64,000 nt of DNA, taken from assembly GCF_039539345.1 (NCBI RefSeq), contig NZ_BAABCY010000019.1, positions 1-64,000 on the forward strand. The letters are read 5' to 3'. Positions 6,756 to 15,561 of this stretch are shown piece by piece. Each line of letters starts with the position of its first letter. Within the stretch, counting starts at the first letter, position 1. Position numbers and translations under genes: made by a program. The DNA is from Snuella lapsa (GTDB lineage Bacteria > Bacteroidota > Bacteroidia > Flavobacteriales > Flavobacteriaceae). The notes under the pieces were generated by a model. It saw only the letters and a program-made list of their open reading frames with translations. It did not search any database and was not told where the DNA came from.

Positions 6756-9173
6756 ATGACATTTAGCTTTCAAATAAAAGAAATTTACAAATACCTTCAA
6801 TTATGTCTTGCCCTTATAATTGCAATGTGGCTTACGAGCTTATTCGAACTTATTGTTTCAAACACAACCAACACTAATAGTTTTTTAGCTGCAACTATAA
6901 AATTTGTCAACGACTTTTGGTGTGGTCTAACTATAGGTGCTCTATCAGTACCTCTTTACATACTCATCAACGGGTTCTCTAAAAAATGGTCTTATATTAC
7001 CATAAAAATACTATTCACTAGTGTTGTAATAATACAGTTTGCATTAGTAAAATACAGCCTTACTACCTTATTAAATTTAGGAGCTGACTTGTTAGGTTAT
7101 TCACTTGATGATATATTCAATACGGTTTCAGCTTCCGAATCATTCTCTATTACTTACTTTATCCCTTTTATAATATTCCCTGCTTTATTTTTATTTCTAT
7201 TTAAAATACTCAACAAGTACACCAACGACAGGATACTAATCGGATCTGGAGTTCTTTTAGTTTTAATCTCTGGAAGTTTAAAATTAGTCCTTACCAATGT
7301 GTCTGATGCAAAGTTTCAAAACAAAATAGCTTTTTTAGCACAGGATATTATAAAATTCCAAAACGAGAAAAGGCAATTAAATGCCTATAACCTATCAAAT
7401 AGAAACGATTACCCTTTACTAAAGCCATTCAGTACATCAAAAGATGTATTGTCACCCTTTTTTAATGTTAAAGAAGCCAAACCAAACATAGTAATTGTAA
7501 TAGTAGAAGGCCTTGGCAGTGAATTTGTTGGAGGTAAAACTTATAGTGGCTTCACTCCATATTTAGACGGTTTAATTTCAAAATCGTTGTATTGGGAGAA
7601 TTTTTTAAGTACCACCGGCCGCACATTTGGGGTAATCCCATCTTTACTAGGTTCCTTACCCTTTGGTGAAACAGGCTTTTTAGAACTCCCCAAAACACCT
7701 TCGCATATATCACTTATTAGTATTTTAAAAACTAATGGTTACATAACTTCTTATTATTCGGGTGACCAATCCAGCTTCGATAAAAAAATTAACTTTTTTG
7801 AGTATAATGACATTGACAATGTTATTGATGAAAACAAATATGGCCCAGAATATATAAAAACAGAAGCCAATTCCGGAGGCTTTTCCTGGGGCTATCCAGA
7901 TGCAGAAATATTCAAAAAAACACTAGCCTCATTAGACGACAATAAGCTACCAAGGCTAGATATCATTATGACCCTGTCCAACCACGAACCTTTTAACTTT
8001 CCAGATAAAGCCTTTTATGAAAAAAAGGTAGATAGTATCTTAAATTCAAACGGCAACTTTAACATTCCGAAAGAAGATATTATAGCCCATAAGGACATCT
8101 ATACTAGCTTATTTTACACCGATAACAGCATTAAAGATTTTATGAATGCTTATGCCAAAAGGGAAGATTACAACAATACTATTTTTATAATCACAGGAGA
8201 TCACAGACTCATTCCCATATCCCAAAAAGACAAACTATGTAGGTTTCATGTGCCTTTATACATATATAGCCCCATGTTAAAACATGCAGAAAAATTTAAA
8301 TCGGTGTCATCACATTGGGATGTAACACCTAGTTTGCTTTCGTTTTTAAAGACAAATTATAAGTTTAACGATATAGGAGAAACTGCTTGGATGGGAGAAG
8401 GTTTAGACACAACCAGAACCTTTAGAAATACACACAAAATACCTTTAATGCGCTACAAGGGGAGTATTAATGATTTTATGTACAAAGACTATCTATACTC
8501 TGATGGTGAACTCTATAAGGTAAATGAAAACTTTGGAACTTATAAAGTTACAGAAGAAGCCATTATTAAAACCATGGCCGATTCTTTAATGTCATTTAAA
8601 AAGCTAAATGCTTATGTAACCCAGCGCAACAAGATTTTTCCAGATTCACTTAATATTTACGTAAAACCAAGCATCGATTTTTCGCAAGAACAACTTGCTA
8701 TGATAAGCACATTAACCAATGGTCTAAATTTTGATCAAACATTTGAAATTGCTCGAGACAAAGCCTTTAAAAAAGAGCGTGATACAGCCCGATTACTTTG
8801 TGATTACATTTTAAATGAACTACCCAATCACTCTGATGCTAGAACCTTAAAAGGTCGTACATTGGCTTGGGATGGCGATTATGCAACTGCAGAAACAGAA
8901 TTATTAAATGTAATCAAGAGGTCTCCTTATTACTATGATAGTTATCTAGCCTTATTAGACCTGTACTGGTGGTCGGAACAAGAGGATAAATCTGAAGCAA
9001 TCTACGTACAGGCCTTAAAAAACAACATTGTAAACCCCAATTTAAGCTTTAAAATGGCTCATGCTTACAAGCGTTTAGAAAATACAGAACGTGCTAACAT
9101 CATTATTGACAGCCTTATTAAAGCACACCCAAATAATTCCGAATACATAACATTTAAAAAAACCTTACAATAA
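6756..9173 (+). CDS. LtaS-like phosphoglycerol transferase with TPR tail
   Basis: A membrane-embedded sulfatase-fold enzyme of 805 residues. About five transmembrane helices (5-180) precede a periplasmic domain with alkaline-phosphatase-superfamily motifs: metal ligand E251 in VEGLGSEF, the likely nucleophile T290 in TTGRTFG, H410 in SNHEPF, and D482-H483 in TGDHR. This resembles LtaS/OpgB phosphoglycerol or phosphoethanolamine transferases rather than sulfatases, since the CxPxR sulfatase motif is absent. Residues about 658-798 form TPR repeats, an unusual addition that closely matches the TPR region of the next gene. The ATG at 6756 is preferred; an in-frame TTG at 6735 would add seven residues. 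Likely role: decorating the GT2 product or another envelope glycan. Confidence 0.8.
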   Translation: MTFSFQIKEIYKYLQLCLALIIAMWLTSLFELIVSNTTNTNSFLAATIKFVNDFWCGLTIGALSVPLYILINGFSKKWSYITIKILFTSVVIIQFALVKYSLTTLLNLGADLLGYSLDDIFNTVSASESFSITYFIPFIIFPALFLFLFKILNKYTNDRILIGSGVLLVLISGSLKLVLTNVSDAKFQNKIAFLAQDIIKFQNEKRQLNAYNLSNRNDYPLLKPFSTSKDVLSPFFNVKEAKPNIVIVIVEGLGSEFVGGKTYSGFTPYLDGLISKSLYWENFLSTTGRTFGVIPSLLGSLPFGETGFLELPKTPSHISLISILKTNGYITSYYSGDQSSFDKKINFFEYNDIDNVIDENKYGPEYIKTEANSGGFSWGYPDAEIFKKTLASLDDNKLPRLDIIMTLSNHEPFNFPDKAFYEKKVDSILNSNGNFNIPKEDIIAHKDIYTSLFYTDNSIKDFMNAYAKREDYNNTIFIITGDHRLIPISQKDKLCRFHVPLYIYSPMLKHAEKFKSVSSHWDVTPSLLSFLKTNYKFNDIGETAWMGEGLDTTRTFRNTHKIPLMRYKGSINDFMYKDYLYSDGELYKVNENFGTYKVTEEAIIKTMADSLMSFKKLNAYVTQRNKIFPDSLNIYVKPSIDFSQEQLAMISTLTNGLNFDQTFEIARDKAFKKERDTARLLCDYILNELPNHSDARTLKGRTLAWDGDYATAETELLNVIKRSPYYYDSYLALLDLYWWSEQEDKSEAIYVQALKNNIVNPNLSFKMAHAYKRLENTERANIIIDSLIKAHPNNSEYITFKKTLQ

Positions 9174-9188
9174 AGGTTACCAACGAAC

Positions 9189-10439
9189 ATGAATAAATCC
9201 CTTTCTATATTACTTTTTATAACTACCTTCTGTTTTTATGGTCAACAAAAGTCTTTTAATGGTGACCCCGATGCCGCTTTTGAAGTTGCTAGGAAGTTAG
9301 CATTCAATAAACAACGTAAACAAGCACAAGACACTTTAAGACTAATACTAACAAAATACCCTAATTACCATGACATTCGTTCATTTTTAGCAAGTACCTA
9401 TTCATGGGATGGTGATTACAAAAACGCTAGAAAAGAATTCGAATATGTTTTAAAAAGTGATCCAGATCGTGAACGCACTTGGGAAGCAGCCATAAAAAAT
9501 GAGTTATACGACGACGCTCCTTTTGAAGCACTAAAAATGGCTAATCAAGCTCTAAAACATTTTCCTGAAAATCCCGACTTATTATACTTAAAAGCTAGTG
9601 CTGAAGAAGATCTGGGCAAGCCAGAAACTGCAGTAGAAACCATAGTATATTTACTATCAAAACATCCAACCCATGAAAAGGCCGAAAACTATAAAAACAA
9701 CTTAATCAATAAATTAAGCCACAATACCATAGGACTTAGGGCAACAGTAGAAATATATTCTGAAGTTTTTGATCCCATGCAATATTATTTATTACAGTAT
9801 GGCAGGCAAACAAAATACGGGAGCTTAAATGCTAAAGTAAATTTTAGCAGGCGTTTTTCTGAAAATGGCGTTCAATTTGAATTAGATTTATACCCTAAAA
9901 TTGCAAAAGGCCTGTATGCTTATGCTAATTTTGGCATGTCCAATTCATTTTTATACCCAGACATTCGATATGGTGCAGAACTTTATAAATCACTACCCAA
10001 AAGTTTTGAGGCTTCTTTAGGCTTCAGGGCATTACAATACAGTGAAACCACCACTATTTTTACTGGATCTGTAGGATGGTATACTGGCAATAGTTACTGG
10101 TCATTACGTTCATACCTTACCCCTAGTGATTCTGGATCGAGTATATCTGGAACGTTAAACTATAGAAAGTATAGGAAAGATGCCAATAACTATTTTAGTA
10201 TTGATGGAGGTATGGGGTTTTCTCCTGAAGTTTACAGATTCGCATTTGAAGACAACGAAAACGCCATTATCAACCTAAAATCACAAAAACTTAATTTAGG
10301 CTATTTTTTCACTTCCAAAAACGACAAAAATGCTTGGGGTATCCGAACTGGGGTGGTACATCAAGAAATAAGTTTCGATCCTGGTAACTATTTCTGGATT
10401 TTTGATATTGGTCTATCTTGGAATATCAAGTTTAGATAA
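9189..10439 (+). CDS. TPR protein with YaiO-type outer-membrane barrel
   Basis: A 416-residue outer-membrane protein. A signal peptide (1-19, ending YGQQ) is followed by periplasmic TPR repeats (about 25-170) and a C-terminal beta-barrel (about 180-416) of the YaiO family ending in an aromatic-rich strand (GLSWNIKFR). TPR plus barrel is the plan of PgaA, the exporter of poly-N-acetylglucosamine, so an export or anchoring role for the polymer made by the upstream GT2 is inferred. Residues 30-83 align without gaps to residues 662-715 of the preceding enzyme, sharing WDGDY. It is 15 bases downstream and ends the operon, facing the convergent PBP1A gene. Confidence 0.85.
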   Translation: MNKSLSILLFITTFCFYGQQKSFNGDPDAAFEVARKLAFNKQRKQAQDTLRLILTKYPNYHDIRSFLASTYSWDGDYKNARKEFEYVLKSDPDRERTWEAAIKNELYDDAPFEALKMANQALKHFPENPDLLYLKASAEEDLGKPETAVETIVYLLSKHPTHEKAENYKNNLINKLSHNTIGLRATVEIYSEVFDPMQYYLLQYGRQTKYGSLNAKVNFSRRFSENGVQFELDLYPKIAKGLYAYANFGMSNSFLYPDIRYGAELYKSLPKSFEASLGFRALQYSETTTIFTGSVGWYTGNSYWSLRSYLTPSDSGSSISGTLNYRKYRKDANNYFSIDGGMGFSPEVYRFAFEDNENAIINLKSQKLNLGYFFTSKNDKNAWGIRTGVVHQEISFDPGNYFWIFDIGLSWNIKFR

Positions 10440-10499
10440 GCTTACTTAGAAATCAAAATATTTTCTCTAATAAATACCTCGTAGACTTATCCTAAAAGT

Positions 10500-12749
10500 T
10501 TACTTACGATTAAACTTTTTCTTTTTATTACTACCTCCAAAGAGCCTTTTAAAAAACCCATCGCGCTTTTCTGGTTCGCAATCCAAATCGTCGAGAACCT
10601 CTTGGGATGGTTTCTCGAACATACTTTTAGTAATGCTATTAAATTCCCTATCGGCATTTAATTTCTGATAAAATTTGGCAAAAATCGGCAACGCCGAATT
10701 AGCGCCTTGACCAATACTTGTCGATTTAAAACCTATACTATGATTGTCGTTACCAACCCAAGTTACAGTGACTAGTTTTGGCGTAATCCCCACAAACCAC
10801 CCATCTTTATTGTTTTGTGTGGTTCCTGTTTTTCCTGCAATGGCATTTTTTAAACTATAGGATGAGCGAAGTCGCGCTGCCGTTCCACTATTCACAGTAG
10901 ACTGCATGATTTGCAACATTACTTCCCGCGTATAATCACTATAAGCAACTTCTTCTGCTATTTCAGGTTTAAAAGAAGCTATAACATGACCGTGCTTATC
11001 TTCTATTTTTGTGATTGCATAGGGTTTCACTGGTTTACTTTTGTTTACATAACTTGCATAAGCCCCCGTTAAGTCTTTTAAATTTATTTCAGCCACACCT
11101 AAAGCCAATGATGGTTCCAGAGGCAATTCTTTGTCTATGCCCATTTTTTCAACCTGACGAATAACCTTTTCTATTCCAACTTTATTTAAAACTTTTACAG
11201 CAATGGTGTTTACCGATTGGCTCAGGGCTGTTTCTAGATTGTAATTGAGAAAAGGATCTTCCTCTTTCGAAACAGAATTTGTTGGTGTCCAGTCATCATA
11301 ATCGGTATACGTTACCTCCGATAATGAAAAGTAGGTACAGGGTTTCATACCATCTTCAATCGCTGTTGTATAGACAAATGGCTTAAATGTTGACCCAACC
11401 TGTCTTTCACTTTGAGAAATATGGTCGTATTTAAAAAAGCGATAATCAATACCTCCAACGTAAGCACGTATGGCTCCTGTTTGTGGCTCTACAGAAAGCA
11501 TTCCGGTATTTAAAAACTTTAGGTAATGCTTTAAACTATCGATAACCGATATGTTTTGGATGGAATCCCCTTCCCAACCAAACAATTCACTCTTTCGCTT
11601 TACCGATAAAGAATCTAAAATCTGTGATTCGGTAAGTCCAGCCTTTAAATACTTTTTGTAAACTGGCAAATTCTTTAATGCTGCATTTACTACTTTTTCA
11701 CTTTGCCACGGGGCATACTTCCCAAAGGATTTTTCATGTATTTTCTGCAAACTTGTAAGATGTACTTTCACAGCATTTTCAGCATAAGCTTGCATAGTTG
11801 AATCTAATGTGGTGTGTACAACCAGTCCGTCACGATATAAATCATATGCTTCACCATTCGATTTTTTAAGCGTATCTAAAATGGTTACCAGTTCTTTTTT
11901 AACCGCTTCCCTAAAATAGGGAGCTAAACCAACATCGTGATTAAACGATTTGTAATTTATAAGCAATTCTTGAAGCCTTAATGAATCCACCTCGTCTTGT
12001 GACAGGTAACCATATTTCTGCATTTGCTGAAATACAACATTTCTTCTTGTTATACTTCTATCAGCATGCAATCTTGGGTTGTAATAATTTGTAGCCTTTA
12101 AAGTCCCTATAAGGGTAGCTGCTTCCGAGTAACTTAAATCAATTGCCGGTTTGTTAAAAAACTTACGTGATGCACTTTCAATACCATAGGTGTTGTCCGG
12201 AAAGGGAACCGTATTAAAATACATGGTAAGAATATCATTTTTAGAGTAAATGTCTTCAATACGCTTCGCAATAATAGCTTCCTTAAACTTATTAATAAGC
12301 ATACTAAATACAGGATAGTCCTCCCTTCCAAATAAATTTTTAGCGAGTTGCAGGGTAATAGTGCTACCGCCTCCCGCCGATCGATCGCGTAAAATAATAC
12401 TCTTAACAAAAACGCGCAGCAAACTCACATTGTCTACCCCATCGTGTTCATAAAAACGTACATCTTCGGTAGCCACCAGTGCATCTATTAAATGTTTAGG
12501 AAAATCGGCAAAGGTTAAAGGTTGCCTGTCATAAATATAATATTTCCCTATTAAACGGCCTTCTGTATCCAGAAGCTGGGTTGCTTCTGCTTGTTTAATA
12601 GAACTTAGCTCTTGTTTTGTAGGCAACTTACCAAAAGCCCCTAAAAATACGCTTATATAAATAACCGTAAAAAAGCCTATAACAAGCAAGCCAACTATTA
12701 ACAACCATTTAACCCATTTCTTTCTAACCAATGATAAAATTAATTTCAC
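10500..12749 (-). CDS. Penicillin-binding protein 1A, bifunctional transglycosylase/transpeptidase
   Basis: A 749-residue class A penicillin-binding protein that polymerises and cross-links peptidoglycan in the periplasm. It has an N-terminal anchor (about 14-36), a GT51 domain with catalytic E95 in TEDVRFYEHDG and the GGGSTITLQLAKNLF motif (127-141), and a transpeptidase domain with the active serine S453 in STFK, SVN at 512-514 and KTGTT at 640-644. A basic tail (NKKKKFNRK) ends the protein. Length and order fit PBP1A/MrcA. It is convergent with the YaiO gene, and no clear intrinsic terminator separates them in the 60-base gap. Confidence 0.95.
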   Translation of the reverse strand: MKLILSLVRKKWVKWLLIVGLLVIGFFTVIYISVFLGAFGKLPTKQELSSIKQAEATQLLDTEGRLIGKYYIYDRQPLTFADFPKHLIDALVATEDVRFYEHDGVDNVSLLRVFVKSIILRDRSAGGGSTITLQLAKNLFGREDYPVFSMLINKFKEAIIAKRIEDIYSKNDILTMYFNTVPFPDNTYGIESASRKFFNKPAIDLSYSEAATLIGTLKATNYYNPRLHADRSITRRNVVFQQMQKYGYLSQDEVDSLRLQELLINYKSFNHDVGLAPYFREAVKKELVTILDTLKKSNGEAYDLYRDGLVVHTTLDSTMQAYAENAVKVHLTSLQKIHEKSFGKYAPWQSEKVVNAALKNLPVYKKYLKAGLTESQILDSLSVKRKSELFGWEGDSIQNISVIDSLKHYLKFLNTGMLSVEPQTGAIRAYVGGIDYRFFKYDHISQSERQVGSTFKPFVYTTAIEDGMKPCTYFSLSEVTYTDYDDWTPTNSVSKEEDPFLNYNLETALSQSVNTIAVKVLNKVGIEKVIRQVEKMGIDKELPLEPSLALGVAEINLKDLTGAYASYVNKSKPVKPYAITKIEDKHGHVIASFKPEIAEEVAYSDYTREVMLQIMQSTVNSGTAARLRSSYSLKNAIAGKTGTTQNNKDGWFVGITPKLVTVTWVGNDNHSIGFKSTSIGQGANSALPIFAKFYQKLNADREFNSITKSMFEKPSQEVLDDLDCEPEKRDGFFKRLFGGSNKKKKFNRK

Positions 12750-12918
12750 ACGTTACTGTTTAAATAAACTACGTAAAAATGGGCTGTAGCAGACAACTAA
12801 TTAATAAATTTCTTTAAATTTTATCTATAGTCAAGACTTAAACACTGAGAGACTTGCTGCGAAACAAAAAAATTAATTCCTATGAATACCTCGTGTGCTT
12901 GTACTGAAGTTGTTTACG

Positions 12919-14130
12919 CTAAAGGCTTTCATCATAATCCGGATATAGAAAATGATTGTACGGAAAACGTGTTATATGAATCGCCCTAACCTCATCGTAA
13001 ACGCGCTTTCTAAAATCTTCCAGGTTTTGTTTGTTCAATGCCGAAATAAACAGTGCATTGTTTCCTACTTTACCCATCCATGTACGCTTCCATTCTTCCA
13101 ACGAATAATGTTTTTGGGTTCGTTCGGTTTCCAGATCATCGTCATCAACAGGCTCTGCTTTATAAGCATCAATTTTATTAAAAACCATAATAGTTGGTTT
13201 ATCGGCACTTTGTATTTCTCCCAAAATTTTATTTACAGACTCAATATGTTCCTCAAAATTAGGATGTGAAATATCTACAACGTGCAATAAAAGATCTGCT
13301 TCCCGCACTTCATCCAAGGTACTCTTAAAACTTTCTACTAATTGTGTTGGCAACTTTCGTATAAATCCAACCGTATCACTTAACAAAAACGGTAAATTTT
13401 GAATGACTACCTTTCTAACCGTAGTATCCAATGTAGCAAATAGCTTATTTTCTGCAAATACTTCACTTTTACTAACCACATTCATTAAAGTAGACTTACC
13501 TACATTGGTATAACCTACTAAAGCCACACGTACCATTTTGCCCCGATTACCTCGCTGTACGGCCATTTGTTTATCAATGGTCTTTATACGCTCTTTAAGC
13601 AACGCTATTTTATCGCGTACTATACGGCGGTCTGTTTCAATTTCGGTTTCTCCAGGACCGCGCATACCGATACCCCCTTTTTGACGCTCAAGGTGGGTCC
13701 ACATACCTCTTAATCGCGGCAGTAAATACTCGCATTGCGCCAACTCTACCTGCGTTCTGGCATAACTTGTTTGAGCCCGCTGCGCAAAAATATCAAGAAT
13801 TAAGTTGGTTCTATCTAATACCTTACAATTGAGTATTTTACTAATATTACGTTCTTGTGCGGCCGACAATTCGTCATCAAAAATAGCAGTACCTATATCA
13901 TGATCCTCAATGTACTGGCGTACATCCTCCATCTTTCCCGTTCCTATAAAAGTCTTAGGATTGGGCATATCCATTTTTTGCGTAAAACGCTTAACAACAT
14001 CTCCTCCTGCAGTATACGTTAAAAACGCCAACTCGTCTAAATATTCCTTAGACTTCATTTCGTCCTGATCTTTAGTTATAATGCCTATTAAAACGGCTTT
14101 CTCTAAAGTAACATCTTTCTTTTCTAACAT
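12919..14130 (-). CDS. hflX: GTPase HflX
   Basis: A 403-residue ribosome-associated GTPase that rescues or splits stalled ribosomes under stress. The N-terminal HflX domain (about 1-195) includes the glycine-rich signature GGIGMRGPGE (152-161). The G domain follows with Walker A GYTNVGKS at 206-213, the DTVGF G3 motif and NKID G4 motif. Residues to about 403 complete the domain, so it is full length. The gene is divergent from the endonuclease gene at 14208, and a TAnnTTTG box on its strand lies 16 bases upstream of the ATG. Confidence 0.95.
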   Translation of the reverse strand: MLEKKDVTLEKAVLIGIITKDQDEMKSKEYLDELAFLTYTAGGDVVKRFTQKMDMPNPKTFIGTGKMEDVRQYIEDHDIGTAIFDDELSAAQERNISKILNCKVLDRTNLILDIFAQRAQTSYARTQVELAQCEYLLPRLRGMWTHLERQKGGIGMRGPGETEIETDRRIVRDKIALLKERIKTIDKQMAVQRGNRGKMVRVALVGYTNVGKSTLMNVVSKSEVFAENKLFATLDTTVRKVVIQNLPFLLSDTVGFIRKLPTQLVESFKSTLDEVREADLLLHVVDISHPNFEEHIESVNKILGEIQSADKPTIMVFNKIDAYKAEPVDDDDLETERTQKHYSLEEWKRTWMGKVGNNALFISALNKQNLEDFRKRVYDEVRAIHITRFPYNHFLYPDYDESL

Positions 14131-14146
14131 AAATAAATTTAAGCTA

Positions 14147-14188
14147 CAAAGTTACACAATTGCGATCATTTAAATTTTTATATTTTTA
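14147..14188. promoter_or_regulatory. Divergent promoters of hflX and the EEP nuclease gene
   Basis: On the minus strand TAACTTTG (14154 down to 14147) is a full TAnnTTTG match 16 bases before the hflX ATG. On the plus strand ATTG at 14159-14162 and TATTTTTA at 14181-14188, 18 bases apart, form a near-consensus pair about 19 bases before the gene at 14208. The two units share a 77-base spacer, so their promoters interleave. Confidence 0.55.
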
Positions 14189-14207
14189 GCCTCAGATTTT
14201 AAAATTT

Positions 14208-15176
14208 ATGATCGATTCTACCGAAGACACCACCGTAAAGCACGATATGCAAACCATTGCGTTTTATAACCTTGAAAACTTATTTGACCTAGCCGATGAC
14301 CCCCATACGAACGACAATGACTTCCTACCAAGATCGGCCAAACAATGGACACCTAAACGCTACACAAACAAGCTTAGAAAATTAGGTTTTGCAATTAATA
14401 ACATAGGAAAAAAAGAAACGGGGAAGCATCCTGCTTTGGTTGGCCTTGCCGAAGTTGAAAACGACTCTGTTATTGAAGATTTAATTGCATCGGAACATTT
14501 AAACGATTGTAACTATAACTATATTCATTACGATTCTCTGGATGAACGTGGTATTGATGTTGCTCTACTTTACGACATAACTGTTTTTGAGGTTCTTTCT
14601 TCTGAGACATTTGCAGTTTATCTGGTAGATGAGGACGGAACCCCGGATTACACCCGGGATATTTTACTAGTCTCCGGATTACTTGATGGCGAATCCATTC
14701 ATGTTATTGTAAACCATTGGTCGTCTAGACGAGAGGGTGCCAGAGAAACGGAACATAAACGCATGGCTTCGTCTAACAAAGTTGGTGAGATTATTGACCA
14801 ATTACGACAAAGTGAAACGGATCCTAAAATTGTTGTTATAGGTGATTTTAATGACGATCCTTCTTGTGGAAGTATTAAACAACTTGTTAAAAACCACAAC
14901 CTATTTAATCCAATGGAAACCTTACGATCTTATAACCGAGGCAGCACAAGCCATAACCGACAGTGGAATTTATTTGACCAAATCTTATTTACAACTAATT
15001 TCCTTAAAAGCACTCCCAGAACTTTAGAATATAGCTCTGCTAATATTTTTGATGAAGACTTTCTAAAACTTTTTAGTGGAAAATTTAAAGGCACCCCATT
15101 TAGAACCTACGTTGGAAAAAAATACAAAGGAGGTTACAGTGATCATTTTCCAGTATATGCTATTTTTAGGAAATAA
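14208..15176 (+). CDS. Endonuclease/exonuclease/phosphatase family protein (no signal peptide)
   Basis: A 322-residue EEP-superfamily hydrolase (DNase I/Mg-dependent phosphodiesterase fold). Motifs in order: FYNLENLFD near the N-terminus with the conserved Asn, VGLAEVEN with the metal ligand Glu, the YDSLDERGIDVALLYD block, NHWSSRREG, IGDFNDDP (catalytic Asp/Asn/Asp) and the terminal GGYSDHFPVYA with the catalytic His. No signal peptide is visible, unlike its paralogue at 20027, so it may be cytoplasmic or start differently. The substrate (DNA, RNA or a phosphodiester) is not determined. It faces the minus-strand TonB receptor locus, and its stop abuts the stop of the small membrane protein. 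Confidence 0.85.
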   Translation: MIDSTEDTTVKHDMQTIAFYNLENLFDLADDPHTNDNDFLPRSAKQWTPKRYTNKLRKLGFAINNIGKKETGKHPALVGLAEVENDSVIEDLIASEHLNDCNYNYIHYDSLDERGIDVALLYDITVFEVLSSETFAVYLVDEDGTPDYTRDILLVSGLLDGESIHVIVNHWSSRREGARETEHKRMASSNKVGEIIDQLRQSETDPKIVVIGDFNDDPSCGSIKQLVKNHNLFNPMETLRSYNRGSTSHNRQWNLFDQILFTTNFLKSTPRTLEYSSANIFDEDFLKLFSGKFKGTPFRTYVGKKYKGGYSDHFPVYAIFRK

Positions 15177-15554
15177 TTACACAGCCTGATATAAAACAAA
15201 AGCCAATGCTAAAACGACTATGGGTAAAAACCAAAGCAACCAAATATTATAGGTAAGTTTCTTATTTTTAAGATTTTTAGCATTTAACACCTTACGTTTT
15301 CGTCCACTGTATTGTATCCAGTTCTTGAAATAAACAAAAATACCCATGATAGCAAAAAGGGTCCACGCTTTGTCTGAAGACATGGTATTCATGTGCATTT
15401 GTCTAGAAAACCCAGCAAAAAAGATTCCCAACAATAACACTAATGCTATCTGCAATACTGAAATATAAAAGATTGCAATGCTATTTGCTTTCTTATTCTT
15501 TTTGTTTTTATAATATTGGAAAAAATGAAAAAACAGCGTATCGAAAGTCGTCAT
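15177..15554 (-). CDS. Small integral membrane protein, unknown
   Basis: A 125-residue protein with three probable transmembrane helices at about 25-48, 63-82 and 104-124, separated by basic loops (YKNKKNKK and SGRKRKVLNAKNLKNKK). I do not recognise a family. It is seven bases downstream of the DUF5689 lipoprotein gene and is probably the third gene of the TonB receptor operon, but it could be an independent housekeeping gene read through. Its stop codon directly abuts that of the convergent nuclease gene. Confidence 0.7.
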   Translation of the reverse strand: MTTFDTLFFHFFQYYKNKKNKKANSIAIFYISVLQIALVLLLGIFFAGFSRQMHMNTMSSDKAWTLFAIMGIFVYFKNWIQYSGRKRKVLNAKNLKNKKLTYNIWLLWFLPIVVLALAFVLYQAV

Positions 15555-15561
15555 ATACTAT

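Noticed and set aside
12952..13269. 105-codon plus-strand frame inside hflX
   Set aside because: It is an antisense shadow of a full-length, motif-complete HflX.
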